In this document: one piece after another, positions 11,490 through 23,975 of the stretch
Layout of the letters: every line of letters starts with the position of its first letter
How positions within the stretch are numbered: the first letter of the stretch is position 1
The notes under the pieces: model-generated
Told to the model about the DNA's origin: nothing
The model's input: the letters and a program-made list of their open reading frames with translations, nothing else
Databases searched by the model: none
Position numbers and translations under genes: made by a program
Assembly: GCA_029990175.1 (NCBI GenBank)
Contig: JARKIP010000051.1
Location: 3,054,501-3,118,500 of the forward strand
Origin: Petunia secreta
Taxonomy: Eukaryota; Streptophyta; Magnoliopsida; Solanales; Solanaceae
Reading direction: 5' to 3'
DNA length: 64,000 nt

Positions 11490-13058
11490 GTCATTAGGCT
11501 GGCTTTCTGGTCAAAATAAAATTATATGGTAGTTCTTTTTTTTTTTCTTCGTGAATTATAAAACTACATGTATGGATTTTAAATATTTTATGTGCTTTTG
11601 GGATAGTTGTTGAAACGAATAATCTTGTTCGCAAGAATCTTCTTAAACTAAAAGCTTGAGGCTTTATAAATCCATCCATAATATTACTGCACATTCCCAA
11701 ATAAGTCATAGAGAATGGTCCGTTCATCAGCAACTCAAAACGTGAGTAATACAATTTTTATATCATTAAAAAAAATTATCTGAATCCGCAATGAATTTTT
11801 ACAACCATAAAAATTTCAGAATATGTATTCTGTTTACAAGCATATTATCTAATAAATATGTTATTTATGAAATAAAATTAAATGGAACACTGATTCAAAA
11901 ACAGTTTCAGATCAGTTTACAAGTTTCATTTTCTTGAAATTATGTAAACTCAAAATCAGTTTTTTCTGAATTCCCACCGAGTGCCACCGTGAAGCACCGT
12001 TGTTCCATCATCGGAATGCCGATGGAGCGTGGCAGTGAGCCACTGGGACAACCATAATTGTTTTGGAGCTTGGTGGTCCTAAAATGGTGGTGTTCGCAGT
12101 AAAGATAATAGGAGAAGAAGAAAATATGATTTTCTTTTCTTATTTCTTAAATATTAGAGCAGAAAAGGAAGGAGAACCATTTTCTCTATTCCTCAAAAGA
12201 GGTGACGGCAGAAGAAGAAGGAGAAATATAAGACTAGGGTTTCTCTTCTTATTGTATTCTCAGTACAATTATTTTAATATAATAATGAAGCTTCTAGGAA
12301 AAAAAGAAAACATATGTATCGAAAGAACTTACAGGCCTGGGCCTCTCGTAAGGCTAACATCTTAAAAATTGTCATGGTCCTTTAAGTTCATTTCAACTGT
12401 GGAGTAGCTTTCCTTTATATAATAATTGGGCTAATGGCCTAGTTCAAGATATAAGAATAATTTTTTTATATTTTCTGAAATTTATCAAAATTAGTCAAAC
12501 GGACTTAATTTTTTTGATATAAATTAAGTATTTATATTCTTGATAAAAAGAAATATTATTTTTTAATCCCAATTGCATAAAATGTTAATAAGTTTAACAT
12601 TAAGTATATTTGTTGATTAGTTTAGCAAATTGCATGAATGTTAATTAGTTTAACATTACGTATACTTGTTAAAATATTGTACCAATTGCTTTAAGTTGTT
12701 TGACATGTTAGAAATATTAATTAATTTGTACCAATTTGTTTAATTTTTATACTTGTAAAAATATTGTACCAATTTGTTTAACTTAGATCCATACGGGATT
12801 AATCATAAAAATAAAATGTTGTTTTTAAGATGATAAATACATTAAGCTAGGTAGTTGACTAGGTTAATTTTCATGTGTTTAATTTTTGGACGATGACTGG
12901 GAACATAGTGAACTTTCGACTCCTTTATTAATATATGTGTTTATTAACTTAATCAACTTAGTGCTTACTGTCCGAATATGTATGTTGAACATAGTACTTG
13001 CGTTTAGAAATTCCTTCTTTAGATCCTCACTATATTTTTTTATTTTGTTAAAAAAAAA
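11490..13058 (+). other. Copia leader region, non-coding
   Basis: About 1.6 kb between primer site and gag. It holds short open frames on both strands that I do not believe, and an imperfect local repeat of TTAATTAGTTTAACATTA (12580-12790). Confidence 0.6.
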
Positions 13059-13919
13059 ATGTCTACTTCTGCTAAGAATATTGTTGCTGAGCTCAACAAA
13101 GGGTTGAAACTCAATGGTGACAACTATGAGGCCTGGAGCTTAAAAGTCCAATATGTGCTTGAAGAGCAAGAGGCTCTGGAGGCAATTAACATCATCATGG
13201 ATGAGCCTGAGGAAGGCACCACGGCTCAGCATAGACGTGACCGTGCGACTTATGACGCTTGGAAAAATAAAGACTCCCTGGCTCGCATTACGTTGCTGAG
13301 CACCTTAGATGATGATATCTTAAGGGAATTTAAGGATCACCAAAGAGCTATGGGTCTTTGGGCTGCTTTGAAGAATAGGTTTGGTACATGTTCTATTGAA
13401 AGGCTACGATCCTTAACAATCAAGTTTGACTCATACAAAAAGTGCCCAGAACATTCAGTGAGAACTCATCTGAGGCTTATGACAAACATGATTGGGGAGT
13501 TAAAAGATGTTGGTCATGTGTTGACCGATGAGCAACAAGTTCAAGCTATCATATGGTCCTTACCTAATTCTTGGGATCATATGAAGATGCATTTGACCCA
13601 CAATCAGCTAATCAAGACTCTGGAAGATGTCCGGAGATCTCTTGAGCTTGAAGAGGATCGGCTTGAGGCTGCTAAGCCAACAGCTGAGTTGCATATGGCA
13701 ACATCCTCTAAGGCCAAAGGGGGCTTTAATAAAAAGAATTGGGTTAAGAAAAGAAGACCAACTCAGTCTCAGCCTGCTAAAAGAGCAAGGGCGGAACAAC
13801 AAAGCAATAACAAACGTCCCAAACGTGTCAATGTTGCAAAGGTGAAATGCTTTAACTGTGACAAAAAGGGTCACTATGCTAAGGATTGCTCTGAGCCTCC
13901 TAGAAAGGTATTTCAATAA
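13059..13919 (+). CDS. Copia gag (capsid/nucleocapsid) polyprotein
   Basis: The 286-residue open frame starts in good context after an A-rich run. The N terminus (LNGDNYEAWSLKVQ) is the typical plant copia gag start, followed by the conserved helical UBN2-type gag domain and a basic region. A CX2CX4HX4C zinc knuckle (CFNCDKKGHYAKDC) lies about ten residues from the end. The product would coat the element's RNA in virus-like particles. A TAA at 13917-13919 ends the frame; the sequence that follows continues in the same frame into the protease, so this stop probably broke a single gag-pol frame. Confidence 0.85.
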   Translation: MSTSAKNIVAELNKGLKLNGDNYEAWSLKVQYVLEEQEALEAINIIMDEPEEGTTAQHRRDRATYDAWKNKDSLARITLLSTLDDDILREFKDHQRAMGLWAALKNRFGTCSIERLRSLTIKFDSYKKCPEHSVRTHLRLMTNMIGELKDVGHVLTDEQQVQAIIWSLPNSWDHMKMHLTHNQLIKTLEDVRRSLELEEDRLEAAKPTAELHMATSSKAKGGFNKKNWVKKRRPTQSQPAKRARAEQQSNNKRPKRVNVAKVKCFNCDKKGHYAKDCSEPPRKVFQ

Positions 13920-16900
13920 ATTCAAACTAGTGAAGTTTGTGTTTATAGTTCAGTGTTTTTGACTGAATCTAATCCTTTGTGGATTGTAGACTCGGGAGCA
14001 ACGGACCACATAACGAGGGAACGCAATTCCTTTGTGGAGTTTCGGCGTATTTCACGTGGAACAAAGTGGATTTATATGGGCAACAACAATAGGTTGCTGT
14101 TGAAGGGATCGGTACATGCAAGTTAGTCTTGCATGATGGTCGACACCTACTACTACATGATGTCCTCTATGCTCCAGGAATTCGCCAGAATATTATTTCT
14201 GTTATTGTTTTGCTTAGACTTGCCTTTAGCTTGTTTTTTCATGACCATTCTGTCAAATTGACTTTAGGTTCAACTTTATTTGGTTTTGGTCATGTGACCG
14301 GATGTTTTATTATTATGGATTTGGATTATGATTCATTTAACAATAATGCTAGCTTTTCTATGTTTGCTTCCTCACATAAATATGATAGTGATGTCAACAT
14401 ATGGCATGCTAGACTTGGTCATATTGGCCAGCAAAGAATGCAAAGGTTAGTAAAACAAGGTTTGCTTACTGGCATTGAACATGTGGAATTGTCCACTTGT
14501 GAAAATTGTCTAGCAGGAAAATCTGCAAGAAAACCCTTCGGTAAAGCGACTAGAGCTGAATATCCCTTGCAATTAGTCCATTCGGACATCTGTGGGCCTA
14601 TGAATGTCAGGGCTAGGCATGGAGCGTACTATTTCATCACATTTATAGATGACTACACTCGTTTCGGTTCTGTCGATTTAATTTCCCACAAATCAGAAGT
14701 AATAAATTGTTTCCAACGCTATATAAGCTTAGTGGAAAATCAATTAGACAAGAAGATAAAAGTTCTTCGAACTGACCGAGGTCGAGAGTACTTGTCAACT
14801 CAATTTAACGAGTTATGTGATAGAAAGGGAATTGTTCATCAGTTGACTATCCCAAATACTCCACAACAAAATGGTGTTGCGGAGAGAAAAAACGGGACGC
14901 TTCTAGAATGGTTAGGTCAATGATGGCACAAGCTAACCTCCTAATTAGTTATTGGGGTGATGCATTGCTTACTGCTACCTATGTACTTAACGGAGTGCCT
15001 ACAAAATCAATTGCAACCACTCCATATGAGTTGTGGACTGGAAGAGCACCCAACCTAAGCGTATTAAGACCTTGGGGTTGCGATGCATATACACATGATT
15101 CTTCTCACAAACATGGCAAATTAGGCCCAAGAGGAAATAAAAGTATCTTTATAAGATACTCAGAAACCTCTAAGGGTTATGTGTTTATAGGTTTGCAAGA
15201 CAGTGGGAGCGTAACTGAGTTTGAATCACGAGATGTCACATTCTTAGAGGATGAGTTTCCTAAAAAGGGAGAGGTAGGTCAAGACCTAACCTTGTTTGAG
15301 ATAGAGGATCAAGATCAACAAAGATCACTTCATTCGAGTGGGAGAAATTTAACTGATGATGAATTAGTTTCACATCAACAACCTCCTTCATCATCGGATG
15401 CGAATGTAAGTAATCATTTGACATCAAATAGTGATCAAATGGATCTTGTTCCAAGTGGGAGCGAGATGGTAACTGATCTTGTTCCAAGTGGGAGCAGGAT
15501 AGATGTCCTTGATCCAAGTGGGAGCAACGTTGATCCAAATGGGAACAACGAAGAAGAATCACAAAAAGGACGTGGTTTGCGTAAAAAGATTCCCCGCCGA
15601 CTATTTGATGTCGAAGGTGCTGAACTTTTTATGTTGTTCTTACAAGTAGAAAACGAGCCTAAAAATACAAAAGAGACTCTCTTATGCCCTTCAAAGGAAA
15701 AATGGTAAAAGCAATGGAAGATGAAATGGAGTCAATGAGAGTCAACAAAGTCTGGGAACTAGTTGATCTCCTAAAAGAACGCAGAGCTATTGGGAGCAAA
15801 TGGGTTCTCATGATTAAGCTCAAGGGTGATGGCACAGTTGAGAGATATAAGGCTCGACTGGTGGCGAAAGGTTATACATAACAGGAAGGAATAGACTACG
15901 AAGAGACTTTCTCACATGTTGTGCGATTTAACTCAATTCGCCTGATTCTAGCTATAGTAGCAAGTTTAGATCTTGAATTAACATCAGATGGATGTAAAGA
16001 CTGTCTTTCTCAATGGAGAATTAGATGAAGAAATTTATATGGAACAACCCGAATGTTTCATTGAAAAAGACCACGAACAAAAGGTTTGTAGACTTATGAA
16101 GTCTATTTATGGCCTCAAACAATCTTCAAGGCAGTGGTATATACACTTTCAAAATATGATCATATCTAATGGTTTTACTATGGTTGATGAAGACCATTGT
16201 GTTTATACCAAGAGATCAAGAAATAAGCTTGTAATTCTGACATTGTATGTCGATGATATACTTATAGCTGGAAATGATAAGGAGTTAATAAACGAGGTAG
16301 AGGCCTGGTTGTCGTCTCAATTTGAGATGAAAGATATGGGTGAAGCTGCATATATTCTTGGAATCAAGATTTCAAGAGATCGTCCTAAGAAACTATTGTA
16401 TCTCTCTCAAGAGAATTACATTAATAAAATTCTTGAACGATTTAATATGCAGAATAGCAACCCAATTGACACTCCTATCAGCAAAGGCCATAACTTGGGA
16501 AATCATTTGTGTCCTCAGACTCCTGAAGAGACAGAAAAGATGAAGCGAGTGCCTTATAGAAGTGCAGTCGGATTTCTAATGTATGCTATGGTGTGTACTA
16601 GACCTGATATTTGTCAAGCAGTTGGCTTGGTAAGTAGATATCAATCTGATCCAGGTCCGGCACATTGGCAAGCAGTAAAGAGGATCATGAGATATCTGAG
16701 AGGAACAGCTGACTACGCACTTTGCTATCAAGGCAGCAAAGATTTGCAATTAGTTGGATACACTGATGCTGATCATAGAGGAGATTTAGACGAGAGGAAG
16801 TCTACCTCAGGATATGTCTTCTTACTTAGTAATGGTGCCATATCATGGAAGAGTAAGAAGCAATCATGTGTAGCACTATCCATGATGGAAGCCGAATATG

Positions 16901-17220
16901 TGGCTCTGTCAAAAGCAACAAAAGAAGCTGTTTGGTTGAATAGGCTCTTCAAAAGCTTGTTGGGTAACACTGATGATGAACCAGTGTTGGTCTAATGTGA
17001 TAGTAAGGCTGCAGTTGATGCAACCAAGAATCCTAAGCATCATTGTGATACTAAGCACATAGATATCAAGTATAACTATGCAAGGGACATGTATAAACGC
17101 AAGAGGTTGAACCAGGTGAAAATATCTACAGAAGATATGGTAGCAGACCCATTGACCAAGCCTTTAGCTAGAGATGCATTTGTGAGACACACTAGGTCTC
17201 AAGGCTTGCGTAGACTTTGA
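13920..17220 (+). pseudogene. Copia pol (PR-IN-RT-RH), broken
   Basis: The protease motif WIVDSGATDH (about 13980) is in the gag frame. The frame then changes near 14110. Integrase follows (14129-14923), with its zinc-binding region and the acidic residues in HSDICG, RTDRGREY and NGVAERKN. The frame changes again near 14910 and 15690. Reverse transcriptase has an in-frame TAA near 15880, another frame change near 15985, and an intact YVDDILIAG (about 16250). RNase H (YTDADHRGD) is followed by a TAA at 16993, after which matching sequence runs on to about 17220. The linker after integrase has four imperfect (L)xPSGS repeats. Not capable of making pol. Confidence 0.9.
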
Positions 17221-18257
17221 GTGATCTTCTATTATTCTTTGTTTTCCCAGTTGTTCACAAAACTATGTTCTTTGATAATCAATAAAGTTGATTTACTTAC
17301 ATACATGTTCATAATTTATTGAGTGTTTAGTACATTCTTCAATTATATTTTAGTATGTCGGGTAGACAAGAGGTTGGCCTTCTCACACAGGCAACCGCCT
17401 CCTTATCTTAGTGATAAGTGGAGATGAGACTTGATTTTAAGAAAAATTATCAAATAGATAATTTGAGAGTGATATGCTTTAAATCAATACAACCATTTAA
17501 ATAATAACATAAGGTTATTAAGGTGAAAGGATGTTCACCTAGTCTACTTAGTGAGCTAGATGTGAGCTTAAGAAACTCGAATTTAGATACATATGGTGTC
17601 TGAATTTCATCTATACAACATTATTTATAAAGACATATGCTCCTTAAGGAAAGGAGAAAAATATTGTAGCACATGTTTCATACCATGTGTGCTAATGTCG
17701 ACCTTGGGTTAACATAAGTTTGATTTCAACTTACTATTGCGTGAGACCCAGAGCCTTTATGCTGGCTCAAATTAAATACCCTCAGTCACTCCGATCAGAT
17801 ACTTGAGACTTAGTCTAATGTTAGCTATCTTAGTGTGTTTCCAAAAGACCATGAAAATGGATGCGGTCTGGCAGGACATATCTAGAAAAGCAGTTGAGCT
17901 AATGTTAAAAGAATCGTGAGAAGAGGAAGATCATTAATGGAATCTCATTAATTTTGTATTCACAGGTGCACCAGTTATAACTTATGAGTTATAATTGTGA
18001 ATACATAAAAATGATATTTGAGATTTTGAGAGGATATCAAAAATGTGATTAATATGACCGAGGGTATTGCATACTTTATAATCTACTTGCAGGTTTGCAC
18101 TCGACGAGAGGCTATATACTCCTAACAGATGTATAGCATGTAGCTCTCACAGTATGCTGGTCGCACGGTCTATTTCACTGTATGAATATTTGTAGAGATG
18201 AGATGAGAATATGTTTCTCATATTGTAATAGCACTCCCATTATGTGTGAGTGGGAGA
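17221..18257 (+). other. Copia 3' region and polypurine tract
   Basis: Non-coding stretch between the end of RNase H and the 3' LTR. It ends in the purine-rich GTGAGTGGGAGA directly before TGTTGG, the second-strand primer site. Confidence 0.7.
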
Positions 18258-18656
18258 TGTTGGATTTATCTGAATAAAAGAGTCCACCCATAAAGGGGTG
18301 CTCTTAATGTCTATCCAGGTAAAAAGATAAGTTACCTGATAGAGTCCTACAAGAGTACAACTACTGTATTATACAATTATAAATACAGTAGTAATAGGCT
18401 CAGATAAACACACTGATTTCTCTACAGTTCTTCCTATCTCTCTCTCTAAAATAAACTAGTGTTTAGACTGTGGATAAAGGGGTTGATCCGTCAAGCACGT
18501 GACAACCACCGATGGCCAGTAATTCCAGCCACGGTTCAAGATCCTACCGCTTCCGCTTACGAGAACAACAAATAAGTTCTCGGTTTATGTTTTAACAATC
18601 TATTTAGTATAGATTTATTTTTATATGAATATATGCATATTTATATGTATCCTACA
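18258..18656 (+). repeat. 3' LTR of the copia element
   Basis: 399 bases, partner of 11077-11477, followed by the ATTTG target duplication. Confidence 0.95.
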
Positions 18657-18661
18657 ATTTG

Positions 18662-19686
18662 GATTACTCATAAGATTCTCAATGATGATGTTACGCTCAT
18701 TATATTTCAGCTTATTCGTCTAATAACTATACTATATTGGTATATTTATATTCTATAGGATTTTGATCATCAGATTACAGAATGCACTCCTTTTTGGTGG
18801 AAAGAGTAGACTAAGAAGAGAACCAAAGGTGAGTGTCATTGTTATTGAATCCAATAGGTGGACGCATGCTATAGAGATGTTTACAGCTCAATATATTTCT
18901 GCTTATTTTTCTCATTGTTTCAATACTTGTTGCTGTTGCTTAGTTTGAGTCATGTTTCTAGGTATTTTATGCAGAAAAAATGGTTCTTTTACGTTAGGTT
19001 AAGGTAGTGTTAGTGTAAAAGAATCAAATCATCTTTGCACAAATAGAGTTCAATACTACTCTAAAAGGATTGTCAAGCGTCACAACTCTCTGGAACAATC
19101 TATTATATTTATTTTAGATAATATGATATGTTCACTTTGTTAGATAATATGCTATGTTCACTTTAGAGTATTAAAAATGAATCCATGAATCACCTATTCT
19201 TCACATCGAAGCAGTCTACTGTGGAGTAAACTGTTGTAATAGCAACACAATGGAGTGGCAACAAGCTATAGAAATTTGGGCAAATGCATGTACACAAAAT
19301 TGGAAAGGTTGGAGCAGAACACTAAAAATATATCTCATGTTGGTAGTGTGGTAGGGAAGAAATAAGATATTGTTCCATAAGAAGAGGAGTGCAAGAATTC
19401 TAATCATTATTATTTTTGAAAATTCAACTTTAGAGGCTATCAAAAGAAAAAGTTGCTATAGCATTGGAAAATTTAAATTACTATCCTAATTAAGTTTGAT
19501 GAAGAGGATACGATAGGAGTGTTTAGGAGACACTGGTAGCTTATTTCGTATGCCTATGTTATTCATACAATAACTTCACATAATTAAGGTTGAGAGAAGT
19601 TTCCAGTTCGTAAAGTGTTATCTTCTTAATCTGTTATTTTTCTCTTACGGTTGGTCATGACTAAGCTGAAAGAAGGTAATCACTGC
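18662..19686. other. No gene seen
   Basis: AT-rich spacer between the copia element and the first cystatin-like gene. Only short frames without family resemblance. Confidence 0.55.
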
Positions 19687-21540
19687 CTGACTAAGTATTT
19701 TCCTAGGTAAAATAGAATTCCTAAGTAGAGTTGAATACAACTAACTAGTTCAAGTATATATGCAGCCACCCACCCACCGTCGCCCATAATTGGTGTGGCA
19801 ACTATAACTATGTCGAAGAAAGCAACTATGTCGAAGAAACTAACGGCAGAAGAGGAGGCAGAGATTAAGAAAAGAATAGCAGAAGGAGGATCGGCGACAC
19901 TTACAGCTGCTGAGATTCGACAAAAAATAGCAGAAGGAGGTGGATTCCTTCTCGGGTTTAAACATAACCCCAATTACGATTATGCTAATGACAGTGATGA
20001 CGAGCTTTTGCCCGACGGCGCTTTACCTGAACATCGCCCTGAATTCAACCCAATTTGGTCACGCCACAACAATCAAACTGCACAATCCGATGTATGCTTC
20101 CTTTCCTTTCCTTTCAATTCTCTCGCCCTGAATTCAACTTCAGTATTTCAATTTTTTCGATTTAATTTCTATATTAGTTCTCTTATAATTTGCCGCCCAT
20201 AAGGTCCAAAAGTAAATTAATTATCGTGGTTGAATTTACTTTTATATTTTATTTTTTAAAAAAAAAAATCCTCATCTTTTAATAGATTTGTCCAATTCTA
20301 TTGTGAACACTCTTGTTTGTTCCACTTTGGGTAGGTTTTTATCATTGTTGGCTTGTTTGACAGGGTTTTGAACTTTATGACTATCCCGGTCTATCGATGC
20401 TGACTGGTGCAACACCAGTGAACAAGTATAATACCGAGACTTTCGAGGTTGAGCTAATGAAGAAGCTGGCTAATCGTGCAATCGAGGAATATAATGAGAA
20501 GGAGTGCAATGTAAGTCCCCATGCCTCTTTCGTTTGTGGGGATTAGCCTCTCACCTCGATTATCCTCATTCATCGCTTTATTTTTTGTGGCATGCTTTCT
20601 TTTAAGTGGTTGTGACACTCCTTGCAGGTTTTTAAGTACAAGTTTCTGACAATTGAGACAGCGAACTATCGGTTGACGGGATACGTAGAATATTTCATGA
20701 CTATTAAAGTTTTAAATCTCACTCTTGGTACTACTATCGAAACTTTTCAAGTACATGGTGCTAAAAGATGTGGTGATGGTTTGGAAAAAATCATTCTTTG
20801 TCGGCCAAAAAAAGAGTATAACAGCTAATGAGGTTTGCACACTGCTCTTTTTTTTTTCTTTTTTTTTTTTTTGGTAGTACCACACATTGTTTGGCTGAAA
20901 TGGGTCATTTTTAAATGAATCTTTTATTTGGTTTCTGTGTTTTAGTGGAAATTGGTCTTTTAGTTGCTCAATCTTTGAGAGTATCCGGATGGGGCATGTC
21001 GTAGGCATTGTTGTGAAAAGCATTCTTGTAATTGATGACTAATTTTCTTTGGTTTGCTAACAGGCGGTGGATGGGTTTGTCTGCAACGACTAATCATAGG
21101 CAAGGTGTATCGAAGGGAAAGGCACTTCAACTCAATTTTTCTAAATTTAGACTCGTTTAGATTTCATCAACTGTAGTTTTAAGCGTTTTACTTTGGTATG
21201 TATCTGATTTGGTAAAATTATACACCCCAACTGATGTTTTCTAAATTTATTACTGGTTGAGAACATTTCTATCTCTGTAGTTATAAAAGCTTTACTTTGA
21301 GAAGTGATCTAGAATTTCTGGTCAATAAAGTGCCTGATAGGTTTTAGTTTACAATGCCAAACGACCGTAGTTCAATGTAAATAAGTATAAAAAGCTAAAC
21401 TTTCAACCCTCTAAACATACAAGTATATAAAGTCAAAGACATCTCATGTCTTTGTACCAAGCTAAAAGGTGTTCGAAGTCTCAACCTCCCTATTTTTTTT
21501 GTATCACACACGTGACAACAACAAAAATATACCACTAATA
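19687..21540 (+). repeat. Copy A of a direct segmental duplication
   Basis: Starts at CTAAGTATTTTCCTAGGTAA and ends near CAACAAAAATATACCACT. It is nearly identical to 32369-34664, including promoter, three exons, introns and about 700 bases of 3' sequence. Confidence 0.93.
19795..20828 (+). CDS. Cystatin-like protein, copy A (three exons)
   Basis: Exons 19795-20091, 20364-20510 and 20628-20828 join with GT-AG introns in phase 0 to give 214 residues. Residues 1-55 are charged and contain a two-fold AEI(K/R)xxIAEGG repeat. Then comes an acidic linker (YANDSDDELLPDG). The C-terminal ~100 residues resemble the cystatin fold: LANRAIEEYNEKE matches the plant cystatin helix signature (A-[VI]-x-E-[HY]-N), followed by strands ending GYVEYFMTIKV. 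The inhibitory QxVxG loop is replaced by ANYRLTG and no PW hairpin is evident, so papain inhibition is doubtful. No signal peptide. A possible 3'-UTR intron runs from about 20832 to 21063. The family call is by eye. Confidence 0.7.
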
Positions 21541-21845
21541 TCCCACAAGTGCGGTTTGGAGAGAATTGTAGTGAAGTGATGTTAATTAAATAAATGCACA
21601 GTTTATACATAAAGCAAAGCCAATACTTTTAAACTTGAATGGCTTGACATTCTTTTAGCCAATCAAATGACAGAACAAATCTAGCACACCTTGCAGTCAT
21701 TCGAGAAATATACCCAATCACTTCAGACTTGGACAATGTACAAATAGGGAATTGATGATAAAGAATCCAATTTCAACCTGCTCATCATTTATAATACAAC
21801 CTTGAGTTCTATAGGTATCCCCTTGCAATCTTTAATAGCTATATA
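21541..21845. other. Spacer, no gene seen
   Basis: Sequence between the end of duplicated copy A and the 3' end of the oxygenase pseudogene. Confidence 0.5.
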
Positions 21846-23975
21846 TCAAGCTCCTTTATTGCCTTTAAGATTTATGATAGCAAGCTCTTGCTCAACAAAT
21901 TCACCTGCACAGATGGGAGGATGCTTGCAAGTGGACTGTCTGAAAAATGCCCTAAAGGTTTTGGCACTGCATCTGATGCTGTGTGCGCAAATAGCTAGGC
22001 AAAACGGAAACCAAGTAACCAAGTAAAAAATGCAACTGTTTTACTGGGAATTCAAACCAAAAGTGACCAAAACGAAAGAAGTTAAGCAAAACTCTACTCT
22101 CCACAGACTGCGATTTTGCACCATACTCGTTTAATTGCATCAGTGGTCCTATTAGTTACAACAACTTCATGCATGCCAGCCATGCATTCTCCAGCTGTCA
22201 GCCATTCTATCTCAGTACAAGATTCAACCAAAAAAGGTCACAGCAGAAACTAAGAAGAACATGCGAAGGAAACAGGAATACACTTATCTAACAAATAGAG
22301 CTTTGGAACGAATTATGGATATTGTGAAATGAATACATTTAAGAAATATCTTGATTGGAAAAATCCATTGCAACATTTACACCAAACACTTCCCTATAGC
22401 TAATTATCAACTGAGTAACTAGTTCCAGTTGTCTTTAAAAATGTAAACATACTGCCCCAAAGACGCAAAACAAACAAACAAAAAAACATGACATTTGTTT
22501 GACCAATTAAATGGGCAAAACATCGGACCACACATTACTACTTCATCATGCCAAGGAAAGTCGAGCATAGTGGTCGCATAATCATTTCAAAACCCTATAG
22601 ATGTTGACTGCCGAGCAAGAAGATTAACATGTTAAATGCATTAACTGTCAAGAAAATACGGATAGCGTGTCGATTTCTTTTTAGCTGCTTTCCTGTCTGA
22701 ATGAGAAGGCATCCTACAGGAACCTTCACTTACATTTTCTGCCAGCCAAATTGACTTCTTCCATGAATTGTAAGGACGTTCAGGTCATAGTGGTATCCTG
22801 CAAACACGGTTCCCTCTTTGCCATAACGCCTAAGGTCACTTCCTGTTGGAGCAAGCAGATGTGGTCCCTGGAGATTAGAATTAGTCATAAAGTAAGGAGT
22901 CAAATAGATAGGTTCCTTATGTTAAGACAGAAATATACAATAACTAATAGCATTTTCAAGAAAATTAAAAAAATAAAATAAACTAGCAGAATATATTATG
23001 CACATACACACAAGAACGTAGATATGGGTTCCCCTGATTCTAAAGAGAAAGATCTTCCAAAGTTTCCTTCCGGAATGGCAAATTTATTTGCTTTATTACT
23101 AGTCTGTATTTTCCAAATAAGTTATAGGCAGCGCGAATTCCAATCTGCTCAGACCCTAGGCCCCTAGATTGCAACTCCTCGACCTTAAACCCAACCAAAC
23201 AAGGGATATGAAAGCTCATTAGATACATTTGGACAAAGGAAAAGGATGCGTAAGAAACAATAATAACAGAAACTGACATAAGGAAAACAGAGAGAGATTA
23301 GAGTTGCCATATCTTTTAAAAAGACGGATCAACATTTGCTTTGCCTGCAATACAAGTATTCATGTAACAGATCTGTAGAACAAGCTGCAAACAAGTGAAG
23401 TAATGCAACAAACTTGGTATGCAATAGAAGTAATCTAGAAACTTGAGTAAGATCACACCATTTCAAGAAAAGAATGTATTCAAGCTATTGATGAATGAGA
23501 CTGGATGTTAATTTGTCAGCAACAACATTCCATCACACCTAAACAATCTTAGGCATATGCAGTTGTCATTGCATTTGGATATCTTGGTAAAGTGCCCACT
23601 GTTTTTCTTAACACAAAGCAGAGCGTCATGACTCATGACCTATAAACAGCAATTAATTAAGTCCCCAAATTTAATGATACACCAACAATTAATTGGAGAA
23701 ATATTCAGAAAGTTTTTCCACAGACATGAAATAACAGTCACCTGCTTCATAAGGGAAGTAAACGCATCCTTTGATACATGCTTAAGACCCACATCACAGC
23801 CATTTCAGCAACAGACTGTAAAAGAACAATCTGTCACATCGCAGAATTGTCAAATCAGTAGCATTAGAAAGATGGATACATGCTTAAGACCCACCCACAT
23901 CTATAGCAGATATCATCTTATATCCCCATGAGTCCATAGGAAAGCCCTCTGGTCTGGTATTACTGGCTCTAAGTT
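21846..23975 (-). pseudogene. 2OG-Fe(II) oxygenase family pseudogene
   Basis: Minus-strand exon remnants in order: about 23975-23890 (EGFPMDSWGYKMISAI, with a frame break), 23815-23742 (SKDAFTSLMKQ, with a frame break), 22867-22685 and about 22208-21846. The 22867 exon is 183 bases. It has LAPTGSDLRRYGKEGTV and GYHYDLNVLTIHG, which keeps the H-x-D iron ligands, then an in-frame TAA before VKVPVGCLLIQTGKQ. Its donor looks mutated from GT to CT. The last exon has EWLTAGECMAGMHEVVVTNR, then at least two frame changes before a conserved-looking end (AGEFVEQELAIINLKG, stop at 21846). The family is the plant non-haem dioxygenases of the isopenicillin-N-synthase/ACC-oxidase-like fold. The specific activity is unknown and the gene is dead. 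Confidence 0.8.

Larger units (their letters stand above)
11077..18656 (+). mobile_element. Ty1/copia retrotransposon, complete but decayed
   Basis: LTRs at 11077-11477 and 18258-18656 begin TGTTGGATTTATC and end CCTACA. Both sides are flanked by the 5-bp duplication ATTTG (11072-11076 and 18657-18661). Order inside: degenerate primer site, ~1.6-kb leader, gag with a zinc knuckle, then protease, integrase, reverse transcriptase and RNase H, which is the copia order. By hand count the LTRs differ at roughly 21 of ~399 positions plus a 2-base indel, so the insertion is old. Pol is broken by several stops and frame changes. Confidence 0.95.

Noticed and set aside
12063..12365. 100-codon plus frame in the copia leader
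   Set aside because: Low-complexity, not conserved with copia proteins and ahead of gag.
13608..13925. 105-codon minus frame
   Set aside because: Antisense to copia gag.
23040..23279. Minus frame with RAAYNLFGKYRLVIKQ as a dioxygenase exon
   Set aside because: It lies between recognised exons, has no family match and would break the phase between them.
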